Source: Erinaceus europaeus (taxonomy: Eukaryota; Chordata; Mammalia; Eulipotyphla; Erinaceidae). Taken from it: a stretch of DNA of 64,000 bases. The stretch spans positions 62,848,487 through 62,912,486 of the forward strand of contig NC_080175.1 of assembly GCF_950295315.1 (NCBI RefSeq), written 5' to 3'. The first letter of the stretch is position 1, and each line of letters begins with the position of its first letter. The notes under the pieces were generated by a model. It was not told the origin of the DNA, ran no database searches, and saw only the letters and a program-made list of their open reading frames with translations. A program made the translations under genes and the position numbers. Of the stretch, positions 54,391 through 63,789 are shown piece after piece.

Positions 54391-54678
54391 AAAAAAAATT
54401 TTAAAAGTATTTATTTATTTCCTTTTGTTGTCCTTGATGTTTTATTGTTGTTGTTATTGCTGCCTTTGTTGTTGAATAGGGCAGATAGAAATCGAGAGAG
54501 GAGGGGAAGACAAAAAGGGGAGAGAGAAAGATAGACACCTACAGACCTGCTTCACCACCCATGAAGCGACGCCCCTGCAGGTGGAGAGCCAGGGGCTTGA
54601 ACCAGGATCCTTTCTTCCACCGGTCCTTGTGCTTTGCACCACGTGCGCTTAACCCACTGTGCTACCACCTGATTCCCA
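54391..54678 (-). mobile_element. ERI-A SINE, antisense
   Basis: Complete, with rc head CTTAACCCACTGTGCTACC. Flanked by CTCTCTCAAATTT (54378-54390) and CTCTCTCAATTTT (54679-54691). Confidence 0.94.
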
Positions 54679-54766
54679 CTCTCTCAATTTTCAAACAGCA
54701 TTTATGATTGGTAGACAAGAATGTATATCTAGAAATACTTTAGCATGGACCATACAAAACAAAATT

Positions 54767-54989
54767 ATTTATTTATTTATTTATTCCCTTTGTTGCCCTT
54801 GTTTTATTGTTGTAGTTATTATTGTTGTTTTTGGATAGGACAGACATAAATGGAGAGAGGAAGGGGTGACAGAGACAGGGAGAGAAAGATAGAAATCTGC
54901 AGACCTGCTTCACCGCCTGTGAAGTAAATCCACTGCAGGTGGGGAGTAAGTGGCTTGAAATTGAATCCATATGCTATCACCAGATTCCC
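54767..54989 (-). mobile_element. ERI-A SINE, antisense, 5' truncated
   Basis: The tail ATTTATTTATTTATTTATTCCC and body are complete. The head is reduced to TATGCTATCACCAGATTCCC. Flanks ACAAAACAAAATT (54754-54766) and ACAAAACAAAAATT (54990-55003). Confidence 0.92.
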
Positions 54990-55129
54990 ACAAAACAAAA
55001 ATTTATAGAAGTAGTAGATAGCTTAGTGGTAGCCTGTGGATGACTTGAGTTTACAAGGGTGAATGAAGATTATTTTTAGAGTAATGGAAATGCTTTTAAT
55101 TTAAATAATATAACTTATTATTATTTTCA

Positions 55130-55250
55130 TTATTATTGCCAGAGCATTACTCAACTCTAGATGCTGGTGACGTGGGGGATTGAACCTGGGGCCTTTGGTG
55201 TCTCAGGTATTAAAATCTTTTTGAATAACCACTATTCTATTTCTCCATCC
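55130..55250 (-). mobile_element. ERI-C SINE, antisense
   Basis: TGCCAGAGCATTACTCAAC, GGGGGATTGAACCTGGGGC, ATCTTTTTGAATAACCAC, CTATTTCTCCATCC. Confidence 0.85.
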
Positions 55251-55549
55251 TGGAGTCATAAAAGTGTTGAGAAAAATCAATATTATGGCCCTTGTGCAAT
55301 GCTCTATCAACATAATAAAATTAAATAATGTACTATTAATAAGTGAATTGTGAGTTATATGAATTATAACCCAGCAAAACTTACAAAAAAATGTAAATAG
55401 AAGCACACATTCAATTTGGTAAATATAATTACATCCAATATTGGCTAACATGCCCTGTCCTCACATAACAGCATAAGACATTGAGAAAACCATATGTCTA
55501 TTTATCTACATGAAGAAATTAATCTTTTATTATTAAAAAATATTTATTG

Positions 55550-55778
55550 CCACTAGGGTTATCTCTGGTATTTGGCACTGGCACAACTCCAACATTCCTG
55601 GTTATTATTTTTTCCTTTCTTACTTTTCTTTTTTAAGAGGGTAAGGGAAAGAGAGAAATAATGAGAGAGATTGAGACTAGAGCACTGTTCAGCTCTTGTT
55701 TTATGCTAGTGTTTGAACCTGGGAACTTATAGCCTCAGGCATGAATTGCATTTGCTTAATCATGCTGTCTTCCCATGG
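55550..55778 (-). mobile_element. ERI-C SINE with 3' module, antisense
   Basis: Opens with the rc of the optional module (GCCACTAGGGTTATCTCTGG, ACATTCCTGG). It then shows the GA-rich ERI-C body, GCACTGTTCAGCTCTTG, TTTGAACCTGGGAACTTA and rc head TGCTTAATCATGCTGTC. Direct evidence that ERI-C can carry the same tail as ERI-A. Confidence 0.82.
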
Positions 55779-55984
55779 AATTATTCACTTTAGAAATATT
55801 CACTTCCCATTGTTATTCTATCCTGTTACCTTTGGTATATAAAATAATTTTTTCACATTCTAGCCCATTTTGAGACACTGAAATCTGTTTCTTAAGAACT
55901 TTGGACCCATTCTTTTGAAATGTACTCAAGGAAGATTCTATCCATATCTTTCAGTCTCTGGAAACTAAAAGCTTAAAATCTACT

Positions 55985-56278
55985 ACTAAAAGGGAGTCCA
56001 GTGGTAGCGCAGCAGGTTAAGTGCAGGTAGCGCCAAGCCCAAGAACCATCTTAAGGATCCTGGTAGAGACCCTGGCTCCCCACTTGCAGGGAAGTCTCTT
56101 CACAGGTGGTGAAGCAGGTCTGTAGGTTTCTGTCTTTCTCTCCCCCTCTCTGTCTTCCCCTCCTCTCTCCATTTCTCTCTGTCCTATCCAACAACAATGA
56201 CGTCAATAACTATAACAATAAAACAACAAAAGGGAGTATATATATATAAATAAATAAAAACTAAAAAAAAAGATAAAA
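55985..56278 (+). mobile_element. ERI-A SINE, near full length
   Basis: Head GGGAGTCCAGTGGTAGCGCAGC (A box intact, B box decayed to GGTAGAGACCC). Flanked by AAAATCTACT at 55975-55984 and 56279-56288. Confidence 0.94.
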
Positions 56279-56502
56279 AAAATCTACTGAGACAATTAAC
56301 ATAGATACAAATTATATTGAGAACCTTCGCATCATGTCCCTCTAGAACTTTTCCATTATTTCAGTCCAGTACTTACAAACATTTCTCTCTTTTGTTTCCT
56401 TTTGTTTGAGTGGAAATGAGTGTAGCCTCTCATCTTGAAAAGGTCTTGAATAAAGCTTTCCTTCCCTTTTAAAAATGTGTGTGATATTTATGGAAAGATA
56501 GA

Positions 56503-56740
56503 AAAGGGGTGGGAGTATGGATCAACTTGCCAAAGCCCATGTCCAGTGGAGAAGCAATTACAGAAGCCAGGCCTTCTACCTCCTGCACCCCATAATGATT
56601 CTGGGTCCATGCTCCCAAAGGGATAATGAATAGGAAAGGTTCCAATGGAAGGGATGGGATGCAGAGTCTGTTGGCAGAAATTGTTTGGAATTGTACCCTT
56701 ATTATCCAACAGAAATGTTGATCATAATTAAGTTAATACA
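56503..56740 (+). mobile_element. LINE-3E 3' end, sense, older
   Basis: GGGTGGGAGTATGGATCAAC, GAAGCAATTACAGAAGCCAG, AAAGGGATAATGAATAGG, GGAATTGTACCCTTATTATC. More diverged than the other copies. Confidence 0.82.
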
Positions 56741-56775
56741 GAAATATGTGTGATGTAATGTTTCTTACACAGATT

Positions 56776-57023
56776 TAAAAAATATTTATTATTTATTCCC
56801 TTTTTTTGCCCTTGTTTTATTGTTGTTGTAGTTATTGTTGTTGTTATTGATGTCTTTGTTAGGACAGAGAGATATGTAGAGAGAGGAGGGGAAAGACAGA
56901 GGGGGGAGAGAAAGATAGATACCTGCAGACCTGCTTCACCTCCTGTGAAGGGACTCCCCTGTAGCTGGGGACCCAGGGGCTCAAACCGGATCCTTATGCA
57001 GATACTTACCACCTGACTCCCTG
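56776..57023 (-). mobile_element. ERI-A SINE, antisense, 5' truncated
   Basis: Tail and body complete; the head ends GATACTTACCACCTGACTCCC. Flanked by ACACAGATT at 56767-56775 and 57024-57032. Confidence 0.92.
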
Positions 57024-57104
57024 ACACAGATTATTTTTTCCAAATCATTTATTGGGGAAATAATCATTTATAGGACAGCAGTTGACACATGGATGAAATT
57101 TCTT

Positions 57105-57335
57105 TTTTTAAAATTTTTAATGATCTTTTTATTATCTTTATTTATTAGTTGGTTAGAGACAGCCAGAAATTGAGAGGGAAGGGGATGATAGAGAAGGAGA
57201 GGTACACAGAGAAAATTGCAGCATTGCTTCACCACTTGCAAAGCTTTCCCCTGCTGTGGGGACTGGGGGCTTGAACCCAGGTCCTTGCACATTATAGCAC
57301 GTGCTCTCCACCAGGTACACCACCACCCAGACACT
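57105..57335 (-). mobile_element. ERI-B SINE nested in an L1 3' UTR, antisense
   Basis: Complete copy bounded by a perfect 16-bp duplication ATGGATGAAATTTCTT (57089-57104 and 57336-57351). Confidence 0.95.
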
Positions 57336-57385
57336 ATGGATGAAATTTCTTATTTCCTCTTGAGAGATAAGATATGACTACCAGT

Positions 57386-58440
57386 TGATACCAAAGGAGA
57401 TCATCTAGGACCTCAACAAGACAGGACTAGAATGACTTCAGGAACCCACCAAATCACCAGTGAGTGCAAATACCTGTGGCTTGTGGACAGAGAGGAGCCT
57501 AGGGAGAGATTAAGTGGCTGGTAACAAACAGTCTGGAAGTTTACCAGTTGAGACTCCAACTCCAGGCTCTTTCACTAACAAAAAGATGGCTGAAGGGAGG
57601 AGAGGACTCCCCTAAGACTCACCAAATGCAACTGTGAGTCTCCACTGCTACTGTTCTCAGAGGCTGGAGCAGCAGCGGGGGGAGGCCCTTTGCTGACACC
57701 AGGGGACAGGGAACTAACCAGGAAACTCAGTAGATCTGTACCTTGGTGGCCTAGCAGTGAGGCTGTGAGAATCTCTTTGTATAACCACTGGATTATCTCT
57801 GCCCCACCCTGTTTTATCTCTTGGTTAGAAGTCAGTGGTTAAGCTAAGAAGTCTATTTATAGTTTAAAAACCCTCTAGCTACCATAGCCTACAGGGAAGA
57901 AAAAGAACAAAAGAGGCTTTTAAACCACTGTGCTCCAACTCAGGGATTAGAATAATATTGAAGCAACTGTCAATTTCCACACTGTGAACCCTTTAATTAC
58001 CTTACTTAGACACATCAGTCCACGCAAGAGTGATCAGTAATTTGAAAAGTACTGAGAGAGGGATCTCATAACATAATATATAAAATGGTTAAGCCAACAA
58101 GAAGAAATATAGGAGAAATGAACCAGGACAAGAGTCCGGCTAAAAGCCCCCCAAAGGGTGAAGCACAAAAATAATGAGGTCAACATCCAAACACTAGTTA
58201 AAGAAATAATCACAGGAATGAGTAAAGAGTTTGAAATAATTGTCATCAGAAATTCAGAAACAACAAATGAGACTCTGGAAGAAAACACTAATTATCTCAA
58301 GGTTATTAGAGAGCTGAAAGCTGAAATAGCTGAGCTAAGAACACAACTGGCCAAACAAGCTAAAACAGTATCAGAACAGGGTAACAAAATAGATGAACTC
58401 CAAAAAACAGTAGAGGGAGAGAGAATAGAATAAATGAGAA
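57386..58440 (+). mobile_element. L1 5' UTR plus ORF1 start, without 3' end
   Basis: About 1.05 kb holding a GC-richer 5' UTR (57400-58084) and the N-terminal part of ORF1. It is flanked by ATGACTACCAGT at 57374-57385 and 58441-58452, which is host L1 sequence. It stops just after AATAAA (58429-58434), with no poly(A), no ORF2 and no 3' UTR. The 5' UTR itself seems to contain a partial antisense ERI-C remnant (GTGAGAATCTCTTTGTATAA, 57760-57810). Odd because LINE insertions normally keep the 3' end. Confidence 0.75.
58085..58433 (+). pseudogene. L1 ORF1 N-terminal region, frameshifted
   Basis: The ATG at 58085 opens a basic N-terminus (starting MVKPTRRNIG) of 29 codons that ends at TAA 58172-58174 in an AAAAATAATGA context. 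One extra A in the run 58167-58171 would explain the break, because the next frame continues open to TAA 58431-58433. That part is highly charged and heptad-like (ELKAEIAELRTQLAKQ at residues 50-65 counted from 58158), as expected of the coiled-coil of ORF1p, the RNA-binding trimer protein of L1. The RRM and C-terminal domains are absent. The break could also be a sequencing error in the A run. Confidence 0.78.
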
Positions 58441-58620
58441 ATGACTACCAGTCATTAAATTAGGTCTTTCACCATCCTACACTGGGTCCCCAAGACCCTC
58501 CTAACACTTTCTTGTCTTCATCTGCTCACAAGTCCTTTGGTTTGCTGCAACATACCAAATTGAGTCTATGTTTCACTCTTTTTCCCTTTCTTTCTTTATA
58601 AATTCAAGATTTGGAAGAAA

Positions 58621-59382
58621 ACATTTAAATAAGTAAATAAATAAATATAAATAGAAACAGATTAGAGAGGTATCTCCCTAGAGAAAACTAGGTTTTACTT
58701 AAGAAGGGAATGACAACATTTGTGTGATGTAGAACAATCTTAATAATAAATAGATTGAAGAAAGTATACTATCATTTTGGAAAATTAAGAGGATTTCATC
58801 TACTGAGGTGACATGAAGAATTAACTCTGTGTGTGTGTGTGCATGCGTGTGTGCATGCATGTGTGTGGGGGTAGGGGTGGGGCGGTGCGTGCTTTATCTG
58901 GGCTTCTAGATTGAAAATGTCTACAAAAACTCCTTGCCTTATTTTAAAGCACTTTTGAGGAAGCGCTCAGGGAAAGGGGCTCCTAAAGATTACTTTTTCC
59001 TAAGTTCACACACTTGGAACAGGTACACAAGTTTATAGCATAGATATTTGCATATAAAAAGTTAACTCTTAATTGGTGGAGGGTTACTTTTTCACTATAG
59101 AAAGAGGAAGGAACCAATGAGAGGGATTACTGGGAGACAGGTGGATGAAGAGGGGTCTTTTGGTTCCCTTCTTCTCTTACTCTATTTTTGGGTCCAGTAG
59201 GCCCTTGGGACATCATTTCTCAGGAGTCTTTTCTCTTTCTCCTAAAATCTATACTTTGCACAATTAAATAAAGGATCCAGAAATTGTTAGAAGCAGTAGT
59301 TTTAAGGAATGTTAGAAGTAGTTTTAAAAGTTCTCTTTCATGCAGTTATTTATTAAGTGCTTTTAGTATAAGTTGTTGGTGG
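58621..59382. other. unique sequence with an impure TG tract
   Basis: No gene recognised. 58829-58868 is an interrupted TG/GCATG array followed by a G-rich patch. Confidence 0.5.
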
Positions 59383-59897
59383 TGTGAGATGGAAAATTCC
59401 TTTCCCTTTGTCCCTTTAGGAACAGGACCTAATTAGTAAGCCACCGGTTGTTTACCAAGAATCAGTAAGCCACCGGTTGTTTACGGAGACCCTGCAAACA
59501 GACAAAGCCTATCAGGGCCTTTGTACTAGGAAATTATTTTCTAGGAAGGGGCAGCTGATGGCGGGGGGATGTGGTGACCCTACCTGGCTAGATTCTATTG
59601 GTTGTGTGACTTTGCAATGTTTGAAATTAGCCCGCGCTTTGCTTTGAATGGATCATGCTTTTGCTAAGTTTGAAATGATTGGGTTTTTGTGTTCTCTATA
59701 GCCTGTTATTGGATGTAGGTGATGTGTTCCCCCTCCCTGAATGTATTCAGAAATCCTATAAATTGTATGGTTTGAGCCCAGTTCAGGGTCGAGCTTGGTA
59801 GACTAACATCAGTCACTACTAGGCCCGGATTGCAATTCGTGAATAAATATCTTTTGCTTCCTTACAGTGGATAGTGGTTTGATTTCGCTCTTTAACA
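59383..59897 (+). mobile_element. LTR, gammaretrovirus-like, duplicated U3 block
   Basis: Starts TGTGAGATGGAAAATTCC and ends CGCTCTTTAACA. A 21-base block AGTAAGCCACCGGTTGTTTA-C occurs at 59435-59455 and 59464-59484 (period 29). TATA-like TATAAATT is at 59757-59764, about 85 bases before the polyadenylation signal AATAAA (59842-59847). The U5 end GTGGTTTGATTTCGCTC is typical of gamma-type LTRs. No target duplication was found, so the exact edges are uncertain. No internal sequence, so probably a solo LTR. Confidence 0.82.
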
Positions 59898-60039
59898 GAA
59901 ATTGCACCTATCAATTCTTCTCCTGTGAAACTTTCTTTTCATCGGAATTAGGAGGAACCTTAGTAGGCCCTCCATGTGTGGCCATGCTGGTTACCACAAA
60001 ACACAACCCCTCATAATGTTTATTTTAAAAGTGAAAACT

Positions 60040-60295
60040 AGGGGGCTGGGCAGTAGCTCAGAGGGTTAAGCACATTTGGTGCAAAGCACAAGGACCAGCA
60101 TAAAGATACTGTTTCAACCCCCCGGCTCCCCACCTGTAAGGGGATAGCTTCACAGGCAGTGAAGCAGGTCTGCAGGTGTCTTTCTCTCCCCCTCTCTGTC
60201 TTCTCCTCCTCTCTCCATTTCTCTCTGCCTTATCTAACAAAAATGACATGAATAACAACAATAATAACTACAGCAAGGTCAACAATATATATACA
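60040..60295 (+). mobile_element. ERI-A SINE, young
   Basis: Head GGGGGCTGGGCAGTAGCTCAG; B box decayed. The tail is shortened (CAAGGTCAACAATATATA). Perfect 13-bp duplication AAAAGTGAAAACT (60027-60039 and 60296-60308). Confidence 0.95.
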
Positions 60296-60335
60296 AAAAG
60301 TGAAAACTTCAGAATGAATGATAAGTAAAAGTTTT

Positions 60336-60585
60336 TGTTTAAGATTTTTTAAATATTTATTTATTCCCTTTTGTTGCCCTTATTTTATTGTTGTGGTTAT
60401 TATTGTTGTTATTGTTGGATATGACAGAGAGAAATGGAGAGAGGAGGGGAAGGCAGAGAGGAGGAGAGAAAGACAGACACCTGTAGGCATGCTTCACAGC
60501 TTATGAAGTGACTCCACAGCAGGTGGGGAGCCAGGACCTTTATGCTAGTCCTTGTGCTTTGCCACCTGCATTTAACCCACTGCAC
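60336..60585 (-). mobile_element. ERI-A SINE, antisense
   Basis: The body is complete. The region between body and head is partly deleted (GGGAGCCAGGACCTTTATGC lacks the B box). Flanked by TAAAAGTTTT at 60326-60335 and 60586-60595. Confidence 0.94.
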
Positions 60586-60595
60586 TAAAAGTTTT

Positions 60596-61967
60596 AAATC
60601 ACAGTGATCCACAGAAACTACATAAAATGACAAAGATGATGAGGACAAAACACTGTCCTTTTGATTATGCACAGTGAACAGCTGGCATGAAACTCCTATT
60701 GCAGAAGCATAAGCTAGAAAAGTCCATTAGCTATTAACAAGTACACTGCCTAAAGTCTGTTATCAGAATGCTTCAAATTTAGTGCATTTTCTGTATCCAA
60801 GTGGAGAGTGATTGATTTAGATGACAAGAGGCTGAGGAAATGCCTTCATAATTTGTCTCCACAAACATCCTAAAAGAAATACATGTTTTTTCTTTTTTTT
60901 TTTTTCTCCTCTTAGGAACTTTCCTTTATATTGGAAAAGAGAAGTGGAGAGGAGTGAAGACAAGAGATGAATTGCGCTGTGTCATAAATTTGTAAAACCA
61001 AGCTTTCAGTGAAATAGCCACCCCCCCCCCCCAAGCTTAAGGCATTTAACAAGCAAACAGCTTCTAGCCATTCTGCATATCAAAGGATAAGGCCTCCACA
61101 CCTAGGAGCTGAGTGCAGACAATTAAAAAGCAATTGGCTCCCTGATGCAGGGGTGGCCACTGACATTCCTTCACCCAGTTTCCCACAGATACAATTTCCA
61201 CTAAAATATATGTAACCAAGGCAATCCTGCCTAGTAGCTCTCTCCTATCTGACAGGCCTCCCTCTGTTTCACCTGTGAGACAGATGGCTCCTTTTTATTG
61301 TCCACTCTACCCTTCTCTTAGTGATTATTTCTTAGCTTGTTTATTTCATTAAACTTTATAAAACAGAGATTTTATAAAGTTGTTGGAATTCCCAGCTTTC
61401 CCCTTTATGGGTCTAATGTGAATTCTCTTGAAAAACTTTCAAGGAGACACATGTGATTTCCAAATCTTCCTTTATTAAGTTATGAGGCAGAAGTAAGGTG
61501 AAATTAGAGAGAAGAGAAAGTTTGGGAACAGATTTGCAAGGGCCCTGGATTTGTTGTTGTTGTTGTTGTTATCACTCTTCCTGTGAAAACCCTCTCCTCT
61601 TAAGCTATACAGGTCTCACCTAGGCCAGCCTTTGCTTGGCCAGCTAGAAGCACCAGGTGTGGTTTCTTAACCCAAATTCCCCCCACAGTGTGCATCATTT
61701 GTGCTCAAGTCCCCACTTTCCCTGTACTCATGTACTATCTTTGTGCCCCAGTTCCCATGTTCCATGGGAGCAAACACCATGTGACAAAGTGTGTGTGCTC
61801 TCCAGGACTTCATTGTACCCTTGTGCTTTCCCCAACACTCACTGTTTCTCCCTGATCCCTGTGTATCGCTGGCCATAAAAAGGCAGAAGATGTCTTCAGG
61901 TTGTATACTTCTTTCCTAATTCTATCGAGATATATTCCTGACAAGCCAAATCCTTAAAAATACAACA
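60596..61967. other. unique sequence of moderate GC
   Basis: About 1.4 kb without a recognised repeat, except a T run at 60890-60905, a C run at 61021-61032 and a TTG array at 61552-61570. 61600-61880 is GC-richer and ends in a TATA-like CCATAAAAAGG (61873-61883), which could be LTR remains, but I cannot show termini. Confidence 0.4.
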
Positions 61968-62110
61968 TTATTAAAGAATAGAAAAGCTATCAAGGGAGGG
62001 GATGGGGTATGGAGTTCTGGTGGTGGGAACTGTGTGGAGTTGTACCCCACTCATCCTATGGCTTTGTCAGTGTTCCCTTTTTATAAATAATAAGTAAAAA
62101 CAAAATAAAG
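61968..62110 (+). mobile_element. LINE-3E 3' end, sense, short
   Basis: AAGAATAGAAAAGCTATCAAG, GGAGTTCTGGTGGTGGGAAC, CCTATGGCTTTGTCAGTG, TTTTTATAAATAATAAG. Confidence 0.93.
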
Positions 62111-62190
62111 AAACAAACAAAAAAATACAATATTATAAGTTGAAAGTGAATGAAAAAGTGTCCATAAAGTGCCAGAGGCTATGTATGATG

Positions 62191-62445
62191 TGTTGTGTTT
62201 TGGCGGGCAGTGGGGGTCAAGCTTGCAAGGAGCCCCACAGAGTAAGTCCAAGACCTTCAAAGTTACAGGAAAGAGGGAGGTTTATTAGAATAGGTCTGCA
62301 CAACAAACTGACAAGTCTGGCTCACCGGGTTCTAAAGAGTGTCTGTATTTATATGCCTATATCTTTCAAGGCTAAGTTCTTTTGGGGTTTGTTTAACAAA
62401 CCTTTTTTTCCTGCCTTATCTTGCACATGGAGACATGGTTCTTTC
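62191..62445 (-). mobile_element. LTR-like block 1, antisense
   Basis: On the minus strand a TATAAATA box (rc TATTTATA, 62346-62353) lies about 65 bases before AATAAA (rc TTTATT, 62281-62286), followed by a U5-like end finishing ACACA near 62191. The order fits an LTR. Family unknown; the upstream part may be interrupted by block 2. Confidence 0.6.
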
Positions 62446-62800
62446 TGTTAGAAATATGAGACCAAAATAAGATGAGTAGGGTCAGGTGAGCAGATGAAGA
62501 AAAGCTTTAATAGAGTAGGGGGAGTGATAGCCCCAGCCAGGGAAGCATGAGAGAGCAGTGGGGGGTGGGGGGAGGGAGTTTTCAGGAGGCGGGGCTTAAG
62601 AGCCTGTTTGGGCCCTGGAACAGGTTGGTGGGCCTTACAGAGAATCTTGGCTCAGGGCTGTTTTCGGTGGCATGGGAAAAACATGGTGGTCTTAATAGGA
62701 TTTATGATTTCAGAGATATTTCTGGTCAGATGTATCGGGTGTAGGCAGGAGCAAGGTAAGTTTTTCCTGTGTGGGTGAGGGTCTTTTTGTTCCCAGCATG
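62446..62800 (-). mobile_element. LTR-like block 2, antisense
   Basis: On the minus strand it ends ...GGTCTCATATTTCTAACA (left edge TGTTAGAAATATGAGACC at 62446). It has an ATTAAA signal followed by GCTTTTCTTCATCTGC, and a pyrimidine-rich upstream part (rc of 62550-62600). The right edge is uncertain. Probably a second LTR inserted into or beside block 1. Confidence 0.5.
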
Positions 62801-62936
62801 CCCTCTTTAGTGTGTTTGAATGAGACAAGTTCTTTCCTTGAGAGAAGGGGTCAGGCCTCAGCATATTTTCTTCGCTTTCCATCAAATCCTTCATCGGTGG
62901 TTTTCTATAGCCTATGAAAGCTTCTCTACCTAAACT

Positions 62937-63055
62937 CTTTTAAAAAGTTATATTTACGTTTTGTAGAGTCAGAAATTGAGAGGAGTGAAGAAGAGAGACA
63001 GACAGAGAGAGAGAGAGAGAGAAAGAGAGAGAAAGAGAGAGATGTAGCTCTGTTT
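62937..63055 (-). mobile_element. GA-rich SINE remnant, antisense
   Basis: GTAGAGTCAGAAATTGAGAGG, a GA array at 62992-63043, then GTAGCTCTGTTTCATTAC: body of an ERI SINE without a recognisable head. Confidence 0.6.
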
Positions 63056-63178
63056 CATTACAAAACCCTAGTACGCACCGCGCTGCTGGGAAAAAGGGGC
63101 TTTTTTTAAAGGAAATTTTAAGATTTTCTTTTTTAAAATAGTATTTTTTATTTATTTGATTGAAACGGAGAGAAATAG

Positions 63179-63392
63179 GGGCTGGGTGTTGGTACTTCTG
63201 GTTAAGGACACAAATTACCATGTGCAAGATCCCAGGTTCAAGCCCCTGGTCCCCACCTGCAGTGGGGGAAACTTCTCTAGTGGTGAAGCAGGGCTGAAGA
63301 TGTCTCTCTCCACTTCTATATCTTCCTTCCCTCTCGATTTCTGGCTGTCTCTATCTAATAAATAAATATAATAAAATAATAATAATAAAAAG
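63179..63392 (+). mobile_element. ERI-B SINE nested, sense
   Basis: Near full-length: GGGGCTGGGTGTTGGTACTTC, CAGGTTCAAGCCCCTGGTCC, CT body, CTATCTAATAAATAAATATA. Inserted into the body of an antisense ERI-B, so the two can form a hairpin in RNA. Confidence 0.92.
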
Positions 63393-63515
63393 ACACAAAT
63401 CAAAAGGAAAGAGGAGAAAGTGATAAAGACACTTGCAACACTGCCTCACATGCTTTCTCCCTGCAGGTGGGGACCAAAGGTTTGAACCGGTGTTCTTATG
63501 CATTGTAACATGTAT

Positions 63516-63789
63516 GTTTTTTTTTTAAATATTTATTCCCTTCTGTTGCCCTTGTTGTTCTATTGTTGTAGTTATTGTTGTTGTTGTTGTTGTTGGATAG
63601 GACAGAGAGAAATGGAGAGAGGAGGGGAAGACAAAGAGGAGGAGAGAAAGACGCCTGCAGACCTGCTTCACCACTTGTGAAGCGACAACCCTGAAGGTAA
63701 GGAGCCGGGGGCTTGAACTAGGATCCTTATACCAGTCCTTGAGCTTCGTGCCGTGTGCTCTTAAACTGCTGTGCTACTGCCTGACTCCC
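63516..63789 (-). mobile_element. ERI-A SINE nested, antisense
   Basis: Complete, rc head CTGTGCTACTGCCTGACTCCC. Flanks GTAACATGTAT (63505-63515) and GTAGCATGTAT (63790-63800) are the head region of the host ERI-B. Confidence 0.94.

Larger units (their letters stand above)
57035..58620 (-). mobile_element. L1 3' UTR host, antisense, split twice
   Basis: Pieces at 57035-57104, 57336-57385 and 58453-58620 line up with the antisense L1 3' end at 52205-52460 (GACACATGGATGAAATTTC; GGTCTTTCACCATCCTAC; CAAGTCCTTTGGTTTGCTGC). An ERI-B SINE and an L1 5' fragment are inserted into it. Confidence 0.82.

Noticed and set aside
61600..61900. Promoter with CCATAAAAAGG TATA-like box
   Set aside because: A single TATA-like match without other promoter elements or a downstream gene; too weak to annotate.
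62140..62451. 103-codon plus-strand frame
   Set aside because: Lies antisense across an LTR-like block with its own polyadenylation signal; not a gene.
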